Part shown: piece after piece, positions 41,446 through 49,207 of the stretch
Layout of the letters: each line of letters opens with the position of its first letter
How positions within the stretch are numbered: position 1 is the stretch's first letter
Assembly (NCBI RefSeq): GCF_027922005.1
Contig: NZ_BSEV01000014.1
Coordinates: forward strand, 124,001 to 188,000
DNA: 64,000 nucleotides
Origin: Streptosporangium carneum
GTDB lineage: Bacteria; Actinomycetota; Actinomycetes; Streptosporangiales; Streptosporangiaceae
Direction of reading: 5' to 3'
Notes under the pieces: generated by a model
What the model was told of the DNA's origin: nothing
Databases searched by the model: none
What the model saw: the letters and a program-made list of their open reading frames with translations, nothing else
Translations under genes and position numbers: made by a program

Positions 41446-42972
41446 GTGCTGTTGATCGACCTTGCCCGCACCTCGGCGGCCGTGGCCGCCGACTCCGCCA
41501 GGCTGGCGAAGATCCGTCACCTCGCGGAGCTGCTCGGCCGGGTCGAGCCCGACGAGGCCGAGATCGCCATCGCCTACCTCTCCGGTGAGCTTCCGCAGCG
41601 CGCCATCGGCGTCGGCTGGGCCGGTCTGCAGGATCCGCCTGATCCGCGTCTGGCCGCGACAGCCACCCTGCGCCAGGTGAACGGGCTTCTCGACCAGATC
41701 AAGGCCCAGGTGGGCCCGGGCTCCCAGGCGGCGCGCAAGGCCCTGATCACCGAGCTGTTCAGCGCGGCCACCCGCCAGGAGCAGACCTTCCTGGCGCGCC
41801 TGCTCCGCAGCGAGCTCAGGCAGGGCGCGCTCGACGGCGTGATGATCGAGGCGATCGCGAAGGCGGCCGAGGTGCCGGTCGCCGAGGTCCGGCGGGCGTT
41901 GACGCTTCGCGGCTGGCTGCCCGCCGTCGGCGCCGCCGCGCTGAACGGCGGGGTCGAGGCGCTGCGTGCCTTCCATCTGGAGGTCGGCCGCCCGGTCTCA
42001 CCGATGCTCGCCCAGAGCGCCACCTCCGTCGCCGCCGCGTTGGGCAAGATCGGCGGCTTGGCCGCCGTCGAGTGGAAGCTCGACGGCGTCCGGATCCAGG
42101 TTCACCGCTCCGGTGAGACGGTGACCGTGTTCACCCGCACGCTCGACGACATCACCGCACAGGTTCCCGAAGTGGTCGAGGCTGTCGGCGCCCTGTCCTC
42201 CCAGGACCTGGTCCTGGACGGCGAGGTCATCGCGCTGCGTCCCGACGGCCGCCCCGAGCCCTTCCAGATCACCTCAGGCCGGGTCTCGAGTCGCGCCGAC
42301 GTGGCCGGGGCGCGTGAGAAGACCCCGCTGAGCGTGTTCTTCTTCGACGCGCTGCGGGTCGACGGCGCCGACCTGCTCGAGCTGCCCGGCGAGTCGCGCC
42401 ACGCGGCCCTCACCGGGGTCGTGCCCGCGGAGCTGGTGACCCCCCGCCTCGTCACCGGGGAGACGGCGACCGCCGAGGAGTTCTACAAGGACGCGGTCAG
42501 AGGCGGCCACGAGGGCGTGGTGGTCAAGTCCCCGCAGGCTCCGTACGCCGCGGGAAGGCGTGGAGCGGGCTGGATCAAGGTGAAGCCCAGGCACACGCTC
42601 GACCTGGTCGTCCTCGCCGCCGAGTGGGGGCACGGCCGCCGCGAGGGCAGGCTCTCCAACCTGCACCTGGGCGCCCGCGATCCGCTGACGGGCGGGTTCG
42701 TCATGCTCGGCAAGACCTTCAAGGGCCTGACCGACGAGTTGCTCGCCTGGCAGACCGAGCGTCTCCTGGAGCTCAGCGACGGTCCGGCGGACAGCTGGAC
42801 GGTCACCGTCCGTCCCGAGCTCGTCGTCGAGGTCGCCTTCGACGGGGTTCAACAGTCCAGCCGCTACGCCGGGGGCATGGCGTTGCGCTTCGCCCGGGTG
42901 CTGCGCTACCGCTCGGACAAGAGCGCCGAGCAGGCCGACACCGTGGAAACCGTGCGCGCCCTCATGCTCTGA
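41446..42972 (+). CDS. ATP-dependent DNA ligase (LigB-like)
   Basis: This 508-residue ligase has an N-terminal DNA-binding domain (about 1-185), an adenylation domain with motif I EWKLDGVR (nucleophilic Lys211), motif III LVLDGEVIAL, motif IV EGVVVKSP, motif V WIKVKP and a C-terminal OB fold. It seals nicks through an enzyme-AMP intermediate and is the archaeal/eukaryal-type ligase found alongside NAD-dependent LigA in actinobacteria. The GTG at 41446 is the best start, but its ribosome site is weak. It is monocistronic. Confidence 0.95.
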   Translation: MLLIDLARTSAAVAADSARLAKIRHLAELLGRVEPDEAEIAIAYLSGELPQRAIGVGWAGLQDPPDPRLAATATLRQVNGLLDQIKAQVGPGSQAARKALITELFSAATRQEQTFLARLLRSELRQGALDGVMIEAIAKAAEVPVAEVRRALTLRGWLPAVGAAALNGGVEALRAFHLEVGRPVSPMLAQSATSVAAALGKIGGLAAVEWKLDGVRIQVHRSGETVTVFTRTLDDITAQVPEVVEAVGALSSQDLVLDGEVIALRPDGRPEPFQITSGRVSSRADVAGAREKTPLSVFFFDALRVDGADLLELPGESRHAALTGVVPAELVTPRLVTGETATAEEFYKDAVRGGHEGVVVKSPQAPYAAGRRGAGWIKVKPRHTLDLVVLAAEWGHGRREGRLSNLHLGARDPLTGGFVMLGKTFKGLTDELLAWQTERLLELSDGPADSWTVTVRPELVVEVAFDGVQQSSRYAGGMALRFARVLRYRSDKSAEQADTVETVRALML

Positions 42973-43682
42973 CCTGACCGAGCCGCTCCGACTCCGGTGG
43001 AGACCGCCCCGACCTCCCTTCTCACCGGTCCGCACTCCACGAGCCCAGGAACCCCTCCCCAGCAGACTCCACGAGCTGAGGCACCGCTCCCCACCAGCCC
43101 GCTCCACGAGTTCCTCACCGATCCGCACCCCATGAGCCGAGGCCTCCTCCTCACCACCCCACCCCACGCCCTCCTCACTGGCCCGCACTCCACGAGCCCA
43201 GGCACCGTTCCCCCATCAGTCCACTCCACGGATTCCTCACCGGTCAGCGCTTCATGAGCCGAGGCTCGGGAGCCATTCGACGGCCTCGGTGATCCGTTCG
43301 ATGTGATCTCGAATGGCGGCTCATCCGGGTCCGTGAGCTCTCGGCACGGGGACGGGAGTGAGGCCGGAGAGCCTTTGTTGTTTCCTCCGGGACAGGAGTT
43401 GTTTCAGGGGCGAATGAAACGTCGGAGTTTTTTGAGGTTTTCCGCGCTCACGGCCTCCGTGTCGCCCACATCTGGCCCCCGTGTCGCCCACATCCCCCGC
43501 GAGCGTCACCCCGCACCCTCGTGAGCAGCGGATACGCACGTCGGCACGTCGCCTCCGCACCGCGATCGCCTTCGCCCCGCACATGATCGATCGTCTCCTG
43601 GAATCGCGGACTTCCCGGGAGCGCCCTCCTACCTCTCGCCAGAAAAGGCGATCAAGGATAGGTTCATTATCATTTTAGACTC
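42973..43682. other. Repeat-rich spacer after the ligase gene
   Basis: About 710 bp with no supported gene. 43021-43260 is a degenerate repeat array. CCGTGTCGCCCACATC occurs twice (43457-43472 and 43479-43494, offset 22 bp, two helical turns). 43640-43710 is unusually AT-rich and forms the promoter of the RlpA-like gene. Confidence 0.6.
43021..43260. repeat. Degenerate CTCACCGGTCCGCACTCCAC repeats
   Basis: Four copies of a roughly 30-bp motif running from CTCACCG through GCACTCCACGAGCC begin at 43021, 43114, 43174 and 43236, that is, 93, 60 and 62 bp apart. Shorter TCCACGAG echoes lie between. It lies 60 bp past the ligase stop. The repeat keeps partly open frames on the minus strand, but these show no conserved protein. 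Confidence 0.7.
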
Positions 43683-43702
43683 AAAGTGACATAAATCACT
43701 TT
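43683..43702. promoter_or_regulatory. CRP-type binding site upstream of the RlpA-like gene
   Basis: AAAGTGA and TCACTTT flank a 6-bp spacer, so the core is GTGA-N6-TCAC, the CRP/FNR family consensus. It lies in the AT-rich promoter about 84 bp before the proposed start. Mycobacterial CRP is known to control the cell-wall gene rpfA, so a similar control here is plausible. Confidence 0.55.
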
Positions 43703-43785
43703 ATGTGTCATTAACATGGCTTTGCTTGCAGTTTGTCGCATATGGTCGGCCCACGTTACGCGGGAAGCACTCCTGTGCCCCGCGT

Positions 43786-44703
43786 ATGGGATCGGCCGGT
43801 GCGCACCCCCCGCCTCCTCCGCCCCGTACGGCCCTCCCATGTCCTGCCCCCGACCTTGGACCGTGGTTTCCCTTGGGCCTGCACTCCCACACCCCCTCCC
43901 CCGACTCCTCCCCGAAGAAGACGTTGCCAGGAAAGCGGCGCCTGGCCGCCCTGGCCGCCGGCGTCACCGTGGTCGCCGTGGTCTCCGCCACCGCGTGGGC
44001 GGTCTCCTCCCCGGGCGACGCCCGGCTGACGACGACCAGCGCCGCCCTGGCCGGCGCGGGCCTGACCGATGCCGGACAGAACGCCGACGGCTCCTTCGAG
44101 CCCGCTCCCGGCGAGTCCGCGTCCTCCTCGGAGTCCCCCTCGAACACGCCCTCCCCCGCGAACGCGACGGCCACCCCGCAAAAGGCCGCCCCCTCGCCCT
44201 CCGTCCCCGAGACCGCGGCGGGTCCCCGGTCCGCCGGGGACGGGACCAGGACCTCATCCCCCGAGTCCACCGCGAAGCCGTCCGCCGCCCCCACCACGAG
44301 CACGCCGTCCACGACGACGGCCCCGGTCGACGCCGCCGCCTCGGAGACGAAGAGCGCGCCGAAGACCAGGAAGACCGTCAAGGCCAGGAGCACCGCCAAG
44401 CAGAAGGTCCGCGTGATCTCGAGCGGGACCTGTGGCGCCTCCTACTACGACGAGGGACAACTGACAGCCAGCGGCGAGCGTTTCAACCCGAACGCGATGA
44501 CCGCCGCGCACAAGACCCTGCCACTGGGCAGCAAGGTCAGGGTGACCAACCCGGCGAACGGCGAGTCGATCACGGTCAGGATCAACGACCGGGGACCCTA
44601 TGTGGGCGGACGCTGCCTCGACCTGTCCAGGGCCGCGTTCTCCGCGATCGGCAGCGTCTCCGCCGGGGTCATGCGGGTCAAGTATGAGGTCCTCGGCAAA
44701 TGA
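43786..44703 (+). CDS. RlpA-like double-psi beta-barrel cell-wall protein
   Basis: The frame encodes a basic N-terminus, one hydrophobic helix (RRLAALAAGVTVVAVVSATAWAV), a long Pro/Ser/Thr/Ala linker of about 140 residues and a C-terminal double-psi beta-barrel (about the last 95 residues). The barrel has GTCGASYYDEGQLTASGERF, AAHKTLPLGSKVRV and IRINDRGPYVGGRCLDLS-type motifs. RlpA-type domains bind or cleave peptidoglycan; the Asp of NDRGP is the catalytic position in RlpA lytic transglycosylases. It is exported or membrane-anchored. The start is uncertain: the ATG at 43786 has no clear ribosome site, and a TTG or CTG nearer the hydrophobic helix is possible. Confidence 0.82.
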   Translation: MGSAGAHPPPPPPRTALPCPAPDLGPWFPLGLHSHTPSPDSSPKKTLPGKRRLAALAAGVTVVAVVSATAWAVSSPGDARLTTTSAALAGAGLTDAGQNADGSFEPAPGESASSSESPSNTPSPANATATPQKAAPSPSVPETAAGPRSAGDGTRTSSPESTAKPSAAPTTSTPSTTTAPVDAAASETKSAPKTRKTVKARSTAKQKVRVISSGTCGASYYDEGQLTASGERFNPNAMTAAHKTLPLGSKVRVTNPANGESITVRINDRGPYVGGRCLDLSRAAFSAIGSVSAGVMRVKYEVLGK

Positions 44704-44710
44704 CCGAGGT

Positions 44711-45343
44711 CTACTTCACCGGTCGCAGCGTGAACGGGTAGCGGAAGTCGCCTTCGCCCAGCGCGGCCACGCCGCCCACCACGGAAAGCGCCATCGCCCC
44801 GAGCCAGAGCACGGGCATGAGCACCACGCCGACGAACGTGATCGCCAGCAGGACGGTGGCGCCGAGCAGGGTGAGCTGGAAGTTGAGCGCCTCCACCGCG
44901 TGCCTGCGGACGTAGGGCGAGGTCTTGCCCGCGGTGAGCAGCATGATCAATGGGCCGATCGCGAGCAGGCCGGTCAGCGGCAGCAGGTGCGCCGCGGCCG
45001 CTCCCAGGCGCTCTCCTCCCGCGTCCGCCCGTGCGCAGTGCCGGCTCGAGGCCGACACCCCCTCCGAGAAGGGGTACGGCGCGGGCATGGGCGGACGATG
45101 GCCGTACAGCTCGTGCATGATCGGCATGAGGTCGGCGTGGACGCGGGCCGTCATCGCCCGCTCCAGCCTGTCATCGAAGTCGATCTTGTCGAGGCGTCCG
45201 TCCGCGTAGGCGGCCTTGACGTGCTCGACCACCTGTTCCCGATCCTGGTTGCTGACCCGGAGTCCGGCGTGCTCGAGGCCCGGGCCGGGGGGTGACGCGC
45301 TCCCGGGCCACCGGTGCGCCGCTGGTGTCGCTGTGCCTGCCAT
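44711..45343 (-). CDS. DUF1707 and DUF4870 domain membrane protein
   Basis: This 210-residue protein combines two known modules. Residues 28-80 are a DUF1707 domain (LRVSNQDREQVVEHVKAAYADGRLDKIDFDDRLERA), a small three-helix cytoplasmic domain frequent in actinobacterial membrane proteins. Residues about 110-200 are a DUF4870/Tic20-like domain with three hydrophobic segments (LTGLLAIGPLIMLLT, then HAVEALNFQLTLLGATVLL). The function is unknown. It converges on the RlpA-like gene with a 7-bp gap. Confidence 0.88.
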   Translation of the reverse strand: MAGTATPAAHRWPGSASPPGPGLEHAGLRVSNQDREQVVEHVKAAYADGRLDKIDFDDRLERAMTARVHADLMPIMHELYGHRPPMPAPYPFSEGVSASSRHCARADAGGERLGAAAAHLLPLTGLLAIGPLIMLLTAGKTSPYVRRHAVEALNFQLTLLGATVLLAITFVGVVLMPVLWLGAMALSVVGGVAALGEGDFRYPFTLRPVK

Positions 45344-45489
45344 AGGACCGACATCCCTTTCGTCTCCGATTTGCCTTCAATATTTGTCGACGACTTTTGA
45401 GCGGTCTATCAGGATGAACCCTTGGATGTCCCTTAGAGTCCACCCTGACCTTGCACCATGAAACGACCAGGGGATGTATACAAGGAGAC

Positions 45490-45828
45490 ATGAGATGGCG
45501 TGATCGCTATGGGTTGAGGCGTCTACGCGGACCGAAGATCGCCAAGTTTGACCGTGAGGCAACAGACTCCGACGTCGAGGCGCTCATCGCCTTCGCGAAG
45601 TCGCGTCGTGGCGTGGAGTTCTACGTCGAGCCCGAGACCTTCGCGACCGACACCACCGCGATGGCCATCGCGGACGACGGTGAATGGACACGACGCCGGG
45701 TCGGCTCCCCGGCGGTGATCCGCAAAGTGGCCCGTGATCTGGCTCTGCCGGTCTACGACGTGCAGCTGACCGGCTATCCCGCCCGGATGCGGGCCTACAA
45801 CGAACGCCGCAAGCGCGCCGAGAGCTGA
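45490..45828 (+). CDS. Conserved actinobacterial hypothetical protein (112 aa)
   Basis: This small soluble protein begins MRWRDRYGLRRLRGPKIAKF. The remainder (VEALIAFAKSRRGVEFYVEPETFATDTTAMAIADDGEW, then RRRVGSPAVIRKVARDLALPVYDVQLTGYP) has an alternating strand-helix pattern without catalytic motifs that I recognise. The ATG at 45490 has AAGGAGA directly upstream. It is divergent from the DUF1707 gene and ends 1 nt from the stop of the convergent DUF4192 gene. Function unknown. Confidence 0.82.
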   Translation: MRWRDRYGLRRLRGPKIAKFDREATDSDVEALIAFAKSRRGVEFYVEPETFATDTTAMAIADDGEWTRRRVGSPAVIRKVARDLALPVYDVQLTGYPARMRAYNERRKRAES

Positions 45829-45829
45829 G

Positions 45830-47026
45830 TCACCCCCCGGAGGCCTCCGGCTCCCCCAGCAAGGCGATCACTGGCAGCAGCCAGGCCATGCGTGGACTGC
45901 CCATCTCCCGGTCCAGCTCCTCGGGGCTGGGCATCCTGTCTCTGAGCACCTGCGGCGAGAGCATGTGACGCAACGCGTGCGTGAGCAGATTGGCCATCGA
46001 GTAACCCGGATCGACGTCGCACGCGCGGGTGAGGGCCACGCCGGCGAGCGCTGAGTCGCCCCGGCACCAGGCGACCACCGCCAGCAGACAGGCGGCCGGA
46101 GGCACGAACCTCGGCTCCAGCCTGCGCGTGAGGTCTCGCCACAGCCCGAGGTGGGCGTCGTGGGCGTCGTCGGCGACAAGCGCCCACGCCTCGTCGCGGA
46201 CCCGGATCACCGCGAGCGCCAGCCCCAGCCTGGCCGCCTCCTCGTCGTCGAGCCGCCCGCCTGAGGCGTGGACGGCGACGGCCGAGCGAACCCGCGCCAC
46301 CCCCTCGGCGACGAACTCCGCCGCGAACCCGCCGGGGTCGTCGGACGCGGCGAGCCTGTCCCTCAGCTCCTTTGTGACACGCGCGGTCGCCCGGCGCATC
46401 GCGGAACGCGTGGATCCTCCGACGGGGTCGAGCGACCGCTCCAAGGTCCGCCTGTCGGGCAGGGCGACCAGCCCGTGCACGGTCGCCCTGGCGGCGACGA
46501 CGCCGGCCTCCCTGTCGTACGGCGTGCCGTCGACGGGACAGCAGTCGGTCCGGGAGCACACATAGGACCAGTAACGCCCGTCCTCGACCCGCAGCGCGTC
46601 GAGGAGCGTGATCCCGGCCCGGCGAAACAGCGCGACGGCCGGATCCACCGCCGGGGTCACCAGCGTCCCCGGGCCGTATCCGACGACGATGACCTGGGCG
46701 ACCCTCTCCTGGGCGAACAGCGGCACCAGCCCGTCGAGCCCGGGATCGGCGAGCGGCAGGTCCCAGCGGACCGTGAGGTGCAACCGGCTTCTGGGCGGCC
46801 TTCCTCTCAGGCCGATGACGACCAGGCTGTCGGAGGGATGGAATCCCACGAGATACGGCACCGCGCCGAGGACCTCCTGGGTGGAGCCGAGCAGGAGGCC
46901 GGACGGCGGCCGGAGCGAGGGCGGCGAGATCGGGATGTCGGTTGGCATGGGGTAGAGCATGGCCGGAGGCCCGTCCCCGGTCCCGCGCCGAACCACGTTC
47001 TGGGGATTGTCCTCCCGGTTGTCCAC
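45830..47026 (-). CDS. DUF4192 domain-containing protein
   Basis: This 398-residue protein contains the DUF4192 hallmarks: SGLLLGSTQEVLGAVPYLVGFHPSDSLVVIGL near residue 41, the block DALRVEDGRYWSYVC with the following CCPVDGTPYD, and the C-terminal region LAVVAWCRGDSALAGVALTRACDVDPGYSMANLL. The family is widespread in actinobacteria and of unknown function. The start at 47026 is tentative; an ATG giving MPTDIPISPPS is possible. The gene is followed by the convergent 112-residue gene. Confidence 0.9.
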   Translation of the reverse strand: MDNREDNPQNVVRRGTGDGPPAMLYPMPTDIPISPPSLRPPSGLLLGSTQEVLGAVPYLVGFHPSDSLVVIGLRGRPPRSRLHLTVRWDLPLADPGLDGLVPLFAQERVAQVIVVGYGPGTLVTPAVDPAVALFRRAGITLLDALRVEDGRYWSYVCSRTDCCPVDGTPYDREAGVVAARATVHGLVALPDRRTLERSLDPVGGSTRSAMRRATARVTKELRDRLAASDDPGGFAAEFVAEGVARVRSAVAVHASGGRLDDEEAARLGLALAVIRVRDEAWALVADDAHDAHLGLWRDLTRRLEPRFVPPAACLLAVVAWCRGDSALAGVALTRACDVDPGYSMANLLTHALRHMLSPQVLRDRMPSPEELDREMGSPRMAWLLPVIALLGEPEASGG

Positions 47027-47051
47027 AGCCCCTGCGGATCTCGCGCCTCCG

Positions 47052-47633
47052 TCACCGCCCGGGACCCGGCACGACGCGTTCGACCAGGTCGGTGACCAGG
47101 TCGTGGATCTGCTCCTCGGGAAAGACGTCGGGCAGGGTCAGCCGCTCCAGGATCAACCAGTTCAGCGCCAGGTAGAGCGAGATCACGGTGGTCGCGTCGC
47201 CGGGCAGGCCCGACTGCGTGTGGTAGGCGATGTTGGCGTCGACGTCGGCGCGGATGCGCTCGGTGAGCAGGTGGCGCAGCTCGGGGCGGCGGGTGGCCTC
47301 CAGGCGCAGCTCCAGCAGCGCCAGGTAGCCGGACCGGAAGCGGCTGACGCGGTCCACCAGTTCGTGCATGAGCTCGGTGACCCTGTCGCGGTCGCGCGGC
47401 CCCTCGAGGGCGGCGGCCATCGTCGCCGAGTCGGGCTCCAGCCGCTCGTAGAAGCGGTGGCCGACCTGGGTGAGCAGGTCGTCGCGATTGTTGAAGTAGT
47501 TGGAGGCCGTGCCGTTCGGCACCCGCGCCTCGACGTCGACGGCGCGGAAGGTCAGCCCACGCGCTCCCTCCCGGGCCATGACCTCGATGGCCGCGTCGAG
47601 AAGCGCCGCCCGTCGTGCCGGGTTCTGCCGCAT
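47052..47633 (-). CDS. TetR family transcriptional regulator
   Basis: This 193-residue protein has the TetR HTH at residues 9-55 (ALLDAAIEVMAREGARGLTFRAVDVEARVPNGTASNYFNNRDDLL) and an all-helical ligand domain. The ATG at 47633 has AAGGAGAG 6 nt upstream. It is divergent from a small proline-rich frame and the dihydrofolate-reductase-like gene. Two inverted TGTAGTACT elements in the gap are its likely operators, so it probably represses both directions. Confidence 0.93.
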   Translation of the reverse strand: MRQNPARRAALLDAAIEVMAREGARGLTFRAVDVEARVPNGTASNYFNNRDDLLTQVGHRFYERLEPDSATMAAALEGPRDRDRVTELMHELVDRVSRFRSGYLALLELRLEATRRPELRHLLTERIRADVDANIAYHTQSGLPGDATTVISLYLALNWLILERLTLPDVFPEEQIHDLVTDLVERVVPGPGR

Positions 47634-47672
47634 CGTGATCTCTCCTTGGGACGAGGTTGACACCACTGCGAG

Positions 47673-47712
47673 TGTAGTACTACGGTCTAACCACTCCAAG
47701 CAGAGTACTACA
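47673..47712. promoter_or_regulatory. Inverted TGTAGTACT/AGTACTACA elements, TetR operators
   Basis: TGTAGTACT at 47673-47681 and its complement AGTACTACA at 47704-47712 face each other across 22 bp, 40 bp upstream of the TetR start. The first is itself part of the palindrome GTAGTACTAC (47674-47683). Confidence 0.6.
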
Positions 47713-47742
47713 TCAAGAGTGCCAACGAAGAGGAACCCGAAG

Positions 47743-47928
47743 ATGCGAGTACAGCTCACCTCCCTGACCGCCCTCGTCCCCGCGCCGGCCTCCGCCGCCC
47801 CGTCGCGGACCGCGGCCCCGGCCTCGCCTCCCTTCCAGCGGCCCAGGCCGGACCACGGGCGACGCGCCCCCAAGCCGCGCTCGGCGCCGCGTCCCAGGCC
47901 CCTGCCCAAGCCCGGCGGCGCCCGATGA
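47743..47928 (+). CDS. Small proline/arginine-rich protein (doubtful)
   Basis: A 61-codon frame starts at an ATG with AAGAGGA 7 nt upstream, directly downstream of the TetR operators and upstream of the reductase gene. It encodes MRVQLTSLTALVPAPASAAP, perhaps a weak signal peptide, then a Pro/Arg-rich tail. Composition is unremarkable for GC-rich noise. The ribosome site and position are the only support. Confidence 0.35.
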   Translation: MRVQLTSLTALVPAPASAAPSRTAAPASPPFQRPRPDHGRRAPKPRSAPRPRPLPKPGGAR

Positions 47929-48030
47929 CCACCCGCGCCACCCGGCTCAAAGGCCTCAGCGCCGCACACGCCCGGCCCGGAACACCTCAAGACCTGAAAC
48001 CACTCGAGACAACTGTGAATAGGACTGGAT

Positions 48031-48597
48031 ATGCGAAAGCTCGTTTACTACATCGGCATGACCATCGACGGATTCATCGCCGGCCCTGACGGAAGCGTCG
48101 ATTTCTTCCCGGTGACGCAGGACGTTCTCGACTTCATCGTCGAGGACTATCCCGACGCCCTGCCGACGCATGTGCGTGAACAGTTCGGCGTGGACGTCCC
48201 GAACCCGAACTTCGACGCCGGCGTGCAGGGGCGCCTCACCTACGAGCCCGCCCTGGAGATCGGGATCACCAGCCCGTACGCCCACCTGCGCCAGTACGTG
48301 GTCTCGGAGACCATGGAGTCGCCGGACCCCGCGGTCGAGATCATCTCCGCCGACGTGGCCGGCAGGATCCGGGAGCTGAAGGCCGAGAACGGCAAGGACA
48401 TCTACCTGATGGGCGGCGCCCGTCTGGCGGGCGCCCTGCTCCCGGAGATCGACGCGCTCGTCGTCAAGCTCTACCCGGTGGTCGCCGGAGCCGGAACCCC
48501 TCTGTTCACCACCGACTTCTCCCCCACCCACTTCGAGCTCACGGGCAACCGCGCGCTGCGGAACGGCACGGTCATCCTCACCTACGACAGGAAGTGA
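48031..48597 (+). CDS. Dihydrofolate reductase family protein (RibD C-terminal-like)
   Basis: This 188-residue protein has the DHFR/RibD-C fold signatures: KLVYYIGMTIDGFIAGPDGSVDF at the start, the NADPH-binding block DIYLMGGARLAGALLPEIDALVVKLYPVVAGAGTPLF and the closing FELTGNRALRNGTVILTY. Members reduce pterins, flavin precursors or unrelated substrates. This type is usually a stand-alone NADPH reductase, and a role in folate synthesis should not be assumed. It is under the divergent TetR regulator by position. Confidence 0.9.
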   Translation: MRKLVYYIGMTIDGFIAGPDGSVDFFPVTQDVLDFIVEDYPDALPTHVREQFGVDVPNPNFDAGVQGRLTYEPALEIGITSPYAHLRQYVVSETMESPDPAVEIISADVAGRIRELKAENGKDIYLMGGARLAGALLPEIDALVVKLYPVVAGAGTPLFTTDFSPTHFELTGNRALRNGTVILTYDRK

Positions 48598-48635
48598 CCG
48601 TCGTGGCGGCACGGAGGCGGAGCGGGCCACCCGGG

Positions 48636-48671
48636 TCCGTGCGGTACGGCACGCGTGCCGTACCGCACGGA
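48636..48671. terminator. Perfect 36-bp palindromic bidirectional terminator
   Basis: Arms 48636-48653 and 48654-48671 are exact complements with no spacer (centre GCACG|CGTGC). It lies between the convergent reductase and secreted-protein genes. Confidence 0.75.
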
Positions 48672-48674
48672 GTC

Positions 48675-49067
48675 CTACACGTTGCAGTAGACGCCGTTGG
48701 GCGCCTTGCCCCGCTCGCTGCTCTGGACGGCTCCGCCGACGACGACGTTCAGGCGGAGCCTGGCCCCCTTCCTCCCCTCGGCCACCGCCACGATCGCGCA
48801 GGCGTCCGGCTTCACCCTGAAGCCCTTGCTGAAGGGGAGGCGGACGCTGACCGCCTTGGTCGCCCTCTTCACCTTCTCCGTGTTCCCCAGGTCCTTCACC
48901 GCGACGACGGCGTAGCCGACGAAGAGCTTGCCGACCCTGGGGCCGGAGAGCTGGCTCAGGGTGAACACGGCTCTCTCGTCCGCCCGGTGCGCGGCGGCCG
49001 AGGCGGGGACCGTGGTGAACATCAGACCGGCGGCGAGGGTGGCCGCCAGCGCGTACGTGCGCTTCAT
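48675..49067 (-). CDS. Small secreted protein, unknown
   Basis: This 130-residue protein has a Sec signal peptide (MKRTYALAATLAAGLMFTTVPASA, cleavage after residue 24). The mature part of about 105 residues is beta-rich, with two cysteines (PDACAIVAVAEG and the terminal YCNV) likely to form a disulfide. I do not recognise the family. The ATG at 49067 has AAAGGA 6 nt upstream. It is divergent from the membrane-linked SARP gene, which could regulate it (inference). Confidence 0.8.
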   Translation of the reverse strand: MKRTYALAATLAAGLMFTTVPASAAAHRADERAVFTLSQLSGPRVGKLFVGYAVVAVKDLGNTEKVKRATKAVSVRLPFSKGFRVKPDACAIVAVAEGRKGARLRLNVVVGGAVQSSERGKAPNGVYCNV

Positions 49068-49207
49068 CGCAAGTCCTTTCGTCGTCGAACTTGAGCGGCA
49101 CCGTAGACATATCGGGTTGCGCAGGCCGTATACCGGACCGTATAAATGGATCTTCACCAGGCATTTCCCACGGAACTCATCAAGTATTTCCCTACGGAAA
49201 AAAGGGC

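Noticed and set aside
43683..43790. c-di-AMP (ydaO) riboswitch before the RlpA-like gene
   Set aside because: Such riboswitches are common before cell-wall genes, but the leader here is only about 100 nt and lacks the conserved core.
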